Assembly (NCBI GenBank): GCA_041748075.1
Contig: JBGTDX010000054.1
Coordinates: forward strand, 1-26,856
Direction of reading: 5' to 3'
From: JBGSYJ01 sp041748075
GTDB taxonomy: Bacteria; Acidobacteriota; Thermoanaerobaculia; Gp7-AA8
Length of the DNA: 26,856 nucleotides
The stretch's first letter is position 1, and each line of letters begins with the position of its first letter. Of the stretch, positions 21,227 to 26,856 are shown piece after piece. Made by a program: the position numbers and the translations under genes. The notes beneath the pieces are model-generated. The model had not been told where the DNA came from and ran no database searches. It saw nothing but the letters and a program-made list of their open reading frames with translations.

Positions 21227-22353
21227 CACGCGTCCCCAATGGTGATTGCTCGGACCGACACTACGGGAGGAAGTCCGTCGGCGATCTCGGTCCAGCTCTC
21301 TCCTTCGTCACTCGACCCGAAAAGCTTTCCGTTACGCGTGCCGAAGTAGACTCCGGCAGGATCGCGCGCATCGACGGCCATCGCGTCCCGCAGGATTGTT
21401 TCGAATGCATCCTCCTGCGGCAGGCCTTTCGTCATCGCCTGCCAGCTCGCTCCTGCATCGCGCGTTCGATAGACGCGGAGCTTGCCCTCGGGCGTGCAGC
21501 GGAACATGTCCGACTCGAGTGGGATGATCCATGCAGAGTCGGGATCCCGCGGATGAACCGCGATCGGAAATCCGAAATCCGACGGAACCCCGTTCGCGAT
21601 GTCGGTCCACCTCTCGCCCCGATCGTCGGTGCGATAGAGGCCCCAGTGGTTCTGCAGATACATGCGATCCGGTTTCTGCTTCGACTGCGCGACCTTGTGC
21701 ACGCACTGTCCGAACTCCGGAAACTTGTCGGGAAGAAATTCCGCGCGCACACCGCTGTTCGAAGGACGCCAGGTCTCGCCGCCGTCCTCGGTCACGTACA
21801 TGCCGCCCGTGGAGATCGCAACGCGAATGCGGTTCCTTTCCTCCGGGTCGAGCAGAACCGTATGCATGCAGAGCCCCCCGCCGCCCGGCTCCCATCGCGG
21901 GCGCTGCGGATGATTCCAGAGACCCTCGTTCAGCGACCATGTCTCGCCGGCATCGCGCGAAACGAAGAGCGCGGCCGGCTCGACGCCGCAGTAGAGCGTG
22001 TCGGGCTCGTCTTCGCGACCCGGCGTGATCTGCCAGATCTGCTTCAGCGCCTTCTCCGATCCCTCGGGGAACTTCACATTTGCTGCCTCCGGATTCGTCC
22101 AGGTCTGTCCGAAGTCGTCGCTCGAGTGGAGCAGACCTCCCCAGTGCATGCTGTTCGGACCGGCCCAGAGGCGGCGGCGGCCGGCTCGTTCGTCGTAACC
22201 CATCGCGTAGACGGCCATGCCGGGAAAGTGCGGGCCTCCGAGCTCCCAGTTCCTGCGCTCGCCATTCGAGCGGAAGAGAAATGCGCCCTTCATGGTGCCG
22301 ACGAGAAGGAGCGTGTCTCCGGCGGCCGGGCTGATGTTGCGTGTCTCGGGCAT
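21226..22353 (-). CDS. BNR/Asp-box beta-propeller protein (sialidase-like fold)
   Basis: A 375-residue protein with six Asp-box motifs (S/T-x-D-x-G-x-[TSR]-W) at about residues 77-85, 132-139, 188-195, 242-249, 297-304 and 347-354, the regular spacing of a six-bladed sialidase-like or WD40/YVTN-like propeller. No signal peptide is visible, so a cytoplasmic site is likely, unlike secreted sialidases. The catalytic Arg triad of true sialidases is not evident, so enzymatic activity should not be assumed. The ATG at 22353 is chosen because GGGAGGA lies 6 nt upstream. It is the first gene of a three-gene operon. Confidence 0.86.
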   Translation of the reverse strand: MPETRNISPAAGDTLLLVGTMKGAFLFRSNGERRNWELGGPHFPGMAVYAMGYDERAGRRRLWAGPNSMHWGGLLHSSDDFGQTWTNPEAANVKFPEGSEKALKQIWQITPGREDEPDTLYCGVEPAALFVSRDAGETWSLNEGLWNHPQRPRWEPGGGGLCMHTVLLDPEERNRIRVAISTGGMYVTEDGGETWRPSNSGVRAEFLPDKFPEFGQCVHKVAQSKQKPDRMYLQNHWGLYRTDDRGERWTDIANGVPSDFGFPIAVHPRDPDSAWIIPLESDMFRCTPEGKLRVYRTRDAGASWQAMTKGLPQEDAFETILRDAMAVDARDPAGVYFGTRNGKLFGSSDEGESWTEIADGLPPVVSVRAITIGDA

Positions 22354-22429
22354 GGTCGTTCCTCCCACTGGGTTTGAGCGGTAATCTTACGGCTAAATCA
22401 TCTGTTGGGGTTCGAGTGCCCTGTAACAT

Positions 22430-22445
22430 TGCAGAAAGTTCTGCA
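22430..22445. promoter_or_regulatory. Perfect 16-bp palindrome in a divergent intergenic region, possible operator
   Basis: TGCAGAA-AG-TTCTGCA is a perfect 7-bp inverted repeat with a 2-bp spacer. It lies between the divergent Asp-box operon (starting 22353) and the secreted VWFA-related gene (22568), about 77 and 122 bp from the respective starts. The size and position suit a dimeric regulator site controlling one or both genes. No regulator gene or promoter boxes could be tied to it. Confidence 0.4.
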
Positions 22446-22567
22446 TCCGATCGAAGGTCCCCGGATTACCCTTGGCGATTCTGGTTTTCGAGAACGTTCA
22501 CGGGACGCCACCGGTGTGTCCGTTATCATTCAGGGAGGGTTCTGGACGATCGTCTGGGGACACGTTC

Positions 22568-23980
22568 ATGAAATCGCTCCTCCACAGGCTCTACCGTCGC
22601 CTCCGGTCGCGACCTTCGCGCGCCCTCAATCTCCTGATGTGTGTTGCCGTGCTGCCGGCAGAACCCGCTTCCGCACAGCCCGAGGAGAGGTTTCGGGACT
22701 CCGTCACGGTGGTGCGTTATCTCGTCGATGTGCGGGTGACCGACGCAGGTGGGCGTGCGATCACGGAGCTGAATCCCGAGGATTTCACCGTGAAGATTGC
22801 GGGAAACGACGCGTTCGTCGAATCGGCGACTTGGGTCGGGAGCAGCGAGAGCAGGGTCGCAGCGGTACTCGATGAAGACTCGGAAGATTACGGGCGGGTC
22901 ATCGAGGAGCCGGCCGGACGCTTGATTGTGCTCTTCATTCAGACTGATTTCGGACGGAATGCGCCCCGCATCATGGGACAGCTTGCATTCAACCCGATGG
23001 CGGACGAGATCATCGATCTGCTCGAGCCGAACGATCGCGTCGCGGTGTTCCAGCACGATTCGCATCTGAAGATGCGGCTCGATTTCTCGCTCGACAGGGA
23101 AGCACTTCGAAAGGCCGTTCGCGATTCGATCCGCATCGAGAAGGTCCCGATGCCGGAGATGGCGATCGGTCCGTCGCTCGTACGGCATCTCGATTACGAG
23201 GCGATGCGACGGTCTGTGTCCACCGAGTCATCACTTCTGCTGATCTCGAGCGCGCTTCGCGAGCTCGAAGGAACGAAGCTGATGCTGCTCGCCGGTTGGG
23301 GACTGGGGGAGACTCAGGGAGGGCGGCTTGTGGCTCGCCACCGGGCGTTGAGTGTGCTTCATCGCGACAAGGTTCCGGTCATCAGCATCAGCACGGGGGT
23401 TGTCGGAGGTTCGCTGACGCCCGGTATGCGTGCGATCGCCGTCCAGACCGGAGGCGCCTACGCCGGCAGTTCGCAGGACCGGCCGCAACAGACGATTGCG
23501 CGCGTGGCCGGAGCGCTCGCCGGTTACTACGAGCTCGTTCTTCGGCTCGATCAACCCTTGCGGGTCGGGCAGCATCCACTGACCGTCGCGGTTGCCAGGC
23601 GGGGCGTGATCGTCAATGCTCCGCCACTCGTGATTGTCGACCCTCCCGGGAGCGACGAAGAGCGCGTGACTTTGACCGAGACGACGCGAGAGGATCCCGC
23701 AGCGGAGAAGCAATCGGAAGCGCGGGATCTGTTCAGCAGAGCGATGCGCGAGCTTCGAAACGGCGACGATACCTCGTTCGCCGAACGGCTACTCACCGAC
23801 GCCATCGCGATCGAGCCGAGGTTCGCAGCGGCGTGGTACGAGAGGGGAATGCTCGCTGCAGGTCGCGGCGACTTCGACGCGGCCCTTCGAGATCTGCGGA
23901 AGTATCTCGAGCTTGCGCCAAACGGCGCTCACGCTCCCAGCGTCCGCGAAATGGTGCGCAGCTTCGACGCCGCGCAGTGA
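22568..23980 (+). CDS. Secreted VWFA-related protein with C-terminal TPR region
   Basis: The 470-residue protein starts with a long basic signal peptide ending ASA-Q near residue 37. An N-terminal beta domain (about 45-90, VRYLVDVRVTDAGGRAITELNPEDF) is of the kind found before VWA domains in Acidobacteria. A VWA-like domain follows (about 118-330), but its first strand reads LFIQTDFGRN, not the DxSxS metal site. From about residue 385 to the end there are TPR-like helices (AAWYERGMLAAGRGDFDAALRDLRKYLELAP). The ATG is chosen over an upstream in-frame codon because it begins a signal peptide and has GGGGA nearby. The role is probably extracytoplasmic binding or assembly; no enzyme activity is suggested. 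Confidence 0.85.
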   Translation: MKSLLHRLYRRLRSRPSRALNLLMCVAVLPAEPASAQPEERFRDSVTVVRYLVDVRVTDAGGRAITELNPEDFTVKIAGNDAFVESATWVGSSESRVAAVLDEDSEDYGRVIEEPAGRLIVLFIQTDFGRNAPRIMGQLAFNPMADEIIDLLEPNDRVAVFQHDSHLKMRLDFSLDREALRKAVRDSIRIEKVPMPEMAIGPSLVRHLDYEAMRRSVSTESSLLLISSALRELEGTKLMLLAGWGLGETQGGRLVARHRALSVLHRDKVPVISISTGVVGGSLTPGMRAIAVQTGGAYAGSSQDRPQQTIARVAGALAGYYELVLRLDQPLRVGQHPLTVAVARRGVIVNAPPLVIVDPPGSDEERVTLTETTREDPAAEKQSEARDLFSRAMRELRNGDDTSFAERLLTDAIAIEPRFAAAWYERGMLAAGRGDFDAALRDLRKYLELAPNGAHAPSVREMVRSFDAAQ

Positions 23981-24040
23981 GGGCGCGAGACGGCGCAGGA
24001 GCCTGTCGAGCCGGATGGCTGCAACAATTAGCGAAGATGC

Positions 24041-24085
24041 GGCGCGCGAAGGCGCGCCCCGCAGTCTAGCCCCGGGCTCTGCCCC
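24041..24085 (+). repeat. REP-like unit, left copy of an inverted pair
   Basis: The unit starts with a small hairpin (GGCGCGC-GAAG-GCGCGCC, 24041-24058) and runs through TAGCCCCGGGCT. The same order appears in reverse complement at 24478-24527. Over about 44 positions the two differ mainly in a short central stretch. Confidence 0.75.
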
Positions 24086-24137
24086 AATGGCGTCAACTTA
24101 AGGGGGTAGGCAGGCATGCGGGCCAGCGGCGAGCTCT

Positions 24138-24165
24138 CCCTCTCCCCGCGAAGTCGGGGAGAGGG
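24138..24165. repeat. Perfect 11-bp hairpin inside the MITE-like element
   Basis: CCCTCTCCCCG (24138-24148), loop CGAAGT, CGGGGAGAGGG (24155-24165). The stem sequence is the same CTCTCCCC/GGGGAGAG motif as at 24281-24310 and similar to 19150-19168, so the copies belong to one repeat family. Confidence 0.85.
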
Positions 24166-24280
24166 TGGCGCGCGGAATTCGCGCAGACGTGAGGACTTGC
24201 GAGATCGTCGCGCGCCGGGAGAGGGGCGTCGGGCTTGCAGCTACTCCTGTCGGTCGGCTGCATTTGAACTGCCTGCGCGG

Positions 24281-24310
24281 CCCCTCTCCCCGTTCACACG
24301 GGGAGAGGGG
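24281..24310. repeat. Perfect 12-bp hairpin inside the MITE-like element
   Basis: CCCCTCTCCCCG (24281-24292), loop TTCACA, CGGGGAGAGGGG (24299-24310). It shares its stem with the hairpin at 24138-24165. A GGGAGAGGGG half-site also occurs at 24218-24227, between the two hairpins. Confidence 0.85.
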
Positions 24311-24477
24311 AATTTGGCACCCTGGGCGCGCCTTAAGTTGACGCCATTGGGCTTTGCCCGGGGGATTGCGGAGGTGGAGATTTCGCGCGGGCGCGAAGGC
24401 GTCTACAGCGCGATGATCTCCCTGCAACCTGTAGCGACCGCCTTCGCGGCCGCCGGATGGCGTCGCCTGGATCGTTT

Positions 24478-24527
24478 ACCCCGGGCAAAGCCCGGGGCTA
24501 ATCTGTTGAGCGCGCCTTCGCGCGCTC
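24478..24527 (-). repeat. REP-like unit, right copy of an inverted pair
   Basis: Contains the perfect palindrome CCCCGGGC-AAA-GCCCGGGG (24479-24497) and the hairpin GAGCGCGC-CTTC-GCGCGCTC (24508-24527). Read on the minus strand it matches 24041-24085 in the same order, including the GCGCGCGAAGGCGCGC core. Confidence 0.75.
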
Positions 24528-24650
24528 TCGCTTGGAAGGTGCACAGTGCGGCGTCGAGGGGCGGCCTGTCTTCAGTCCCAGGCGTTGGTTCGCCCCTTGC
24601 GATGGAGCCTCGTATCCACCGTTCGCCAATCTGGAGCTAACGTGCAGAGA

Positions 24651-26381
24651 ATGAAGAGTTTCACTGCCGAATCGAACGCTCTCGCTGCGCTTCTGGAAGT
24701 GTCTCCTGTTGTGGAAAGATGTCCCTCCGGGAGGACGACGAACGGGTCGAGAGCCCGACTCGCATTCGTCGTCGCCGCGCTCCTTCTTGCAAACGGAGAT
24801 CTCCAGGGACAGTACATCGAACGCGTGGACGTCTCGGTCGCGAATGTCGACGTTGTCGTCACCGACGCGAAAGGCAATCCGGTCCGTGGTCTCACGCGCG
24901 AGGATTTCGAGGTGTATGAGGATGGGAAGCTTCAGACCATCACGAACTTTTCGGCAATCGAAGCTCAGATCGCGGAGGCTCCCGTTTCCCCCACCGCTAC
25001 GGCTGAGACCCCGATAGCTTCGGAGCCGCCTCCTCGAAGACTCATCATCATGTTCCTGGACATCGACGACATCGAACCGATCCGTCGCCGCCAGTTTTTC
25101 GAGGGGGTTGCGACGTTCCTGGACTCGACTTTTCGGGAGGGGGATCTTTTCACGCTCTTCACCTGGACCAGGCGACTCCAGGTCGTCGCCGCTCCTACGT
25201 CGAGCCGCGCAGACGTCGAGAAGATGATGGCAACCCTCGCCCGCGCGGACCGGTGGAGTGAGGCGGAGCTGATGAAGCGAGTGGCGGCAATGCGGATCAG
25301 TGCGGCGGAATCGGATGCGACCATGCCCGGAAACTTAGGCGCTATCGATCCCGCCTCCGAGGAAGCGTTCGAGGAATTCATCAACATGGAGGCGCGGTGC
25401 GCGAAGATCAAGAGGAAAGCCAACGAGTTGCAGAATCTCATCACGTCGCTAGCGCGGGTGGACATGCAGAAAGTGGTGTTGTTTGCCAGCGATGATTTCT
25501 CCCTCCGGCCGGCAAAGGATTGCTCAACGGTCGATGAGATCGAAAACCTTGCGGCCGCTGCGAACGCGTACGGGATGACGATCCATGCGTTCCATCCGCC
25601 GGGACAGCGGGAAAGGGTCGTTGGTTACAACGTCGACTCCAAGCCTTGGGGTAACCGGCTGCCCTCAGCGAATGCTCCGACACAGCAATCGATCGAAGCC
25701 AACAGGACGTTCGAGCAGTCGGGAGGCATCGTGAGACTCGCCGAACGAACGGGTGGCCTGGCTGCAATTGGTGCGGGCATGAGCGCAAGCGCCCTCGAGC
25801 GGGCCGCCTCAGAGCTCGACAACTACTACTCGATCGGCTACCGCTTCTCGGAAGGTGACGAAGACAGACCGCGCAGTATCAAAGTCACGACCCGGAACAA
25901 ATCGCATCGCGTCAGGACCCGGCAGTCCGTGGTGCGACTGTCGGAGAAGGCGCGTCTGCGGGATGAACTGACGGCAAATCTCTACCTTCCTCCTCAGCAC
26001 GAGTCCGTTTCTCCCGCTTTCGAGGTACGGATCGATCGAACCACCCGAGACGGACGATACTCCCTGGTTCATCTCGAGCTCTCGATTGCAGCCCGCGACC
26101 TCGTCGTTCTTTCGAACACGGACGACGGGAAGAAGCGCGGCTCGTTCTCAGTCTTCGTCGTTGCGGGGAGGGAGTTGGGGGACGCTAGTCCCGTCGCAGA
26201 ATTGAATCGCGATTTCGAAGTCGCAGAGGAACCTGGGGATTCGCGCGTGACTTACACGTTTGCCACGAGAGTCCGGCCGGACACGGAACGTCTGTCAATC
26301 GCCGTGCGAGACAACACATCCGGCGAAGTCTCGACGAAACTCGTCTCGCTAACCGCTCCGGCGTCGAAAGGCTCCAGCTAG
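24651..26381 (+). CDS. Secreted VWFA-related protein, tandem paralogue A
   Basis: From the ATG at 24651 there are 576 residues. A hydrophobic export segment lies at about 36-48. The mature part begins near QYIERVDVSVANVDVVVTD, then the GLTREDFEVYEDGK motif typical of the domain preceding Acidobacteria-type VWA domains. The VWA-like strand is RLIIMFLDIDDIEP, lacking a DxSxS metal site. The C-terminal third is beta-rich. The start is uncertain: GTG at 24642 or GTG at 24708 would give longer or shorter leaders, and the last puts the hydrophobic segment at a more normal distance. It is followed after 7 nt by a closely related gene. Function is unknown; an extracytoplasmic adhesion or binding role is inferred. 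Confidence 0.85.
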   Translation: MKSFTAESNALAALLEVSPVVERCPSGRTTNGSRARLAFVVAALLLANGDLQGQYIERVDVSVANVDVVVTDAKGNPVRGLTREDFEVYEDGKLQTITNFSAIEAQIAEAPVSPTATAETPIASEPPPRRLIIMFLDIDDIEPIRRRQFFEGVATFLDSTFREGDLFTLFTWTRRLQVVAAPTSSRADVEKMMATLARADRWSEAELMKRVAAMRISAAESDATMPGNLGAIDPASEEAFEEFINMEARCAKIKRKANELQNLITSLARVDMQKVVLFASDDFSLRPAKDCSTVDEIENLAAAANAYGMTIHAFHPPGQRERVVGYNVDSKPWGNRLPSANAPTQQSIEANRTFEQSGGIVRLAERTGGLAAIGAGMSASALERAASELDNYYSIGYRFSEGDEDRPRSIKVTTRNKSHRVRTRQSVVRLSEKARLRDELTANLYLPPQHESVSPAFEVRIDRTTRDGRYSLVHLELSIAARDLVVLSNTDDGKKRGSFSVFVVAGRELGDASPVAELNRDFEVAEEPGDSRVTYTFATRVRPDTERLSIAVRDNTSGEVSTKLVSLTAPASKGSS

Positions 26382-26388
26382 GCTGAAT

Positions 26389-26856
26389 ATGAGACTGCTT
26401 GGAATTGAGTTGAAGACTTTGTGGCCGAGGCACAATCTGCTGACGATCGCTTTCGTTTTGGGCCTCGGGTCAACGCTGTTCCTCGAGGCCCAATACATCG
26501 AGCGGGTCGACGTCTCGGTCGCGAGCATCGATGTCGTGGTGACGGATCGCGACGGAAACCCGGTGCGCGGCCTCACGCGGGATGATTTCCAGGTCTACGA
26601 AGACGGCAAGCTGCAGAGGATCACGAACTTTTCCGCGATCGAAGCAGATGACGCGGGACCTGCTGTAGTGGCCGGTGACACGGCCAGTCCTCCGGTCGCT
26701 GACGTGGCGCAGCCCGCGCCGCCGCGTCTGATCGTCATGTTCATCGACATCGACGATATCGAACCGAACCGCCGCCACCGGTTCTTCGAAGGAATCAGAC
26801 AATTTCTCGACGCGGGTTTCCGGGAAGGTGACCTCTTTACGCTTTTCACCTGGAAC
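26389..26856 (+). CDS. Secreted VWFA-related protein, tandem paralogue B (truncated by window end)
   Basis: Open from ATG at 26389 to the window edge, 156 codons without a stop. It has a signal peptide with a hydrophobic core at about 17-33, then QYIERVDVSVASIDVVVTD and GLTRDDFQVYEDGKLQ, and the VWA-like strand RLIVMFIDIDDIEP ending in REGDLFTLFTW. Nearly every motif of paralogue A recurs in the same order, with divergence concentrated in the signal peptide and the Ala/Pro-rich linker. It starts 7 nt after the stop of A, so they probably share a transcript. The 3' portion is not visible. Confidence 0.85.
   Translation, partial: MRLLGIELKTLWPRHNLLTIAFVLGLGSTLFLEAQYIERVDVSVASIDVVVTDRDGNPVRGLTRDDFQVYEDGKLQRITNFSAIEADDAGPAVVAGDTASPPVADVAQPAPPRLIVMFIDIDDIEPNRRHRFFEGIRQFLDAGFREGDLFTLFTWN

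Larger units (their letters stand above)
24083..24351. mobile_element. MITE-like element with 21-bp perfect inverted ends
   Basis: Positions 24083-24103 and 24331-24351 are exact reverse complements over 21 bp, with the outer CCCAATGGCG and inner AACTTAAGG parts both matched. The 227 bp between them contain no plausible transposase or gene, but hold two strong hairpins. This fits a non-autonomous miniature element or a compound REP structure. No target-site duplication could be identified. Confidence 0.6.
23981..24650. other. Gene-poor, palindrome-rich intergenic region
   Basis: About 670 bp without a convincing gene. It contains several perfect hairpins, at least one long inverted repeat and copies of the G-rich REP-like motif, listed separately. 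Additional stems include TTCGCGC/GCGCGAA (24382-24397) and GAGCGCGC/GCGCGCTC (24508-24527). An open frame across it is judged spurious because it is made of these repeats. Confidence 0.85.

Noticed and set aside
21226..22353. True exo-alpha-sialidase
   Set aside because: Asp boxes only show a propeller fold; there is no signal peptide and no evident catalytic Arg triad, so the enzyme name is not supported.
21332..22429. 365-codon alternative frame over the Asp-box gene
   Set aside because: The frame overlaps six regular Asp-box motifs of the real gene and has an Arg-rich shadow composition.
24067..24500. CRISPR array
   Set aside because: The repeats are palindromes of different sizes in mixed orientation without regular spacers, and no cas gene is present.
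24116..24640. 174-codon plus-strand frame in the palindrome-rich region
   Set aside because: It is built from hairpin repeats, lacks any domain, and its Ser/Arg/Gly-rich sequence follows the repeat units.

Overview
The window reads as a high-GC Gram-negative chromosome, most likely an Acidobacteriota member. This is inferred from three things: the lipid A genes lpxB and msbA (an outer membrane); a run of secreted 'VWFA-related' proteins of a type best known from Acidobacteria; and the housekeeping order cmk, rpsA, sppA, HU/IHF, HIT, lpxB, msbA, LPLAT, yicC, gmk, rpoZ, coaBC, udg. No search could be run, so the phylum is an inference.

Region 1 (1-13375, all + strand) is a dense core block. 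The tail of an upstream gene, possibly rluB, overlaps cmk. A perfect hairpin plus a sigma70-like promoter separates cmk from rpsA. Then follow sppA, an HU/IHF protein, a HIT hydrolase, small membrane proteins, a VanZ-like protein, lpxB, msbA, an LPLAT acyltransferase, yicC, gmk, rpoZ, coaBC and a type 4 uracil-DNA glycosylase. Many junctions are 1-23 nt overlaps, and GTG or TTG starts are frequent, which points to translational coupling. The block combines translation, lipid A assembly and export, nucleotide and CoA supply, and DNA maintenance.

Region 2 (13398-20204) is mixed. A small two-gene nucleotidyltransferase module on the minus strand is divergent from priA. After priA come an ankyrin protein, an exported PIG-L type deacetylase (minus), a 2-oxoglutarate/Fe(II) oxygenase, a DinB-like protein (minus) and a small membrane protein. 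Two copies of one REP-like palindromic repeat lie at the junctions between convergent genes.

Region 3 (20265-22353, minus) is a tightly coupled three-gene operon: a six-Asp-box beta-propeller protein, a MoaD/ThiS-like ubiquitin-fold protein and a divergent GT51 transglycosylase. No molybdopterin or thiamin genes lie nearby.

Region 4 (22568-26856, +) holds three secreted VWFA-related proteins. The last two are close tandem paralogues, and the third runs off the window. Between the first and second lies about 670 bp without a gene, packed with nested palindromes that look like REP/MITE-type repeats. No rRNA, tRNA, CRISPR array, transposase or prophage gene was seen.
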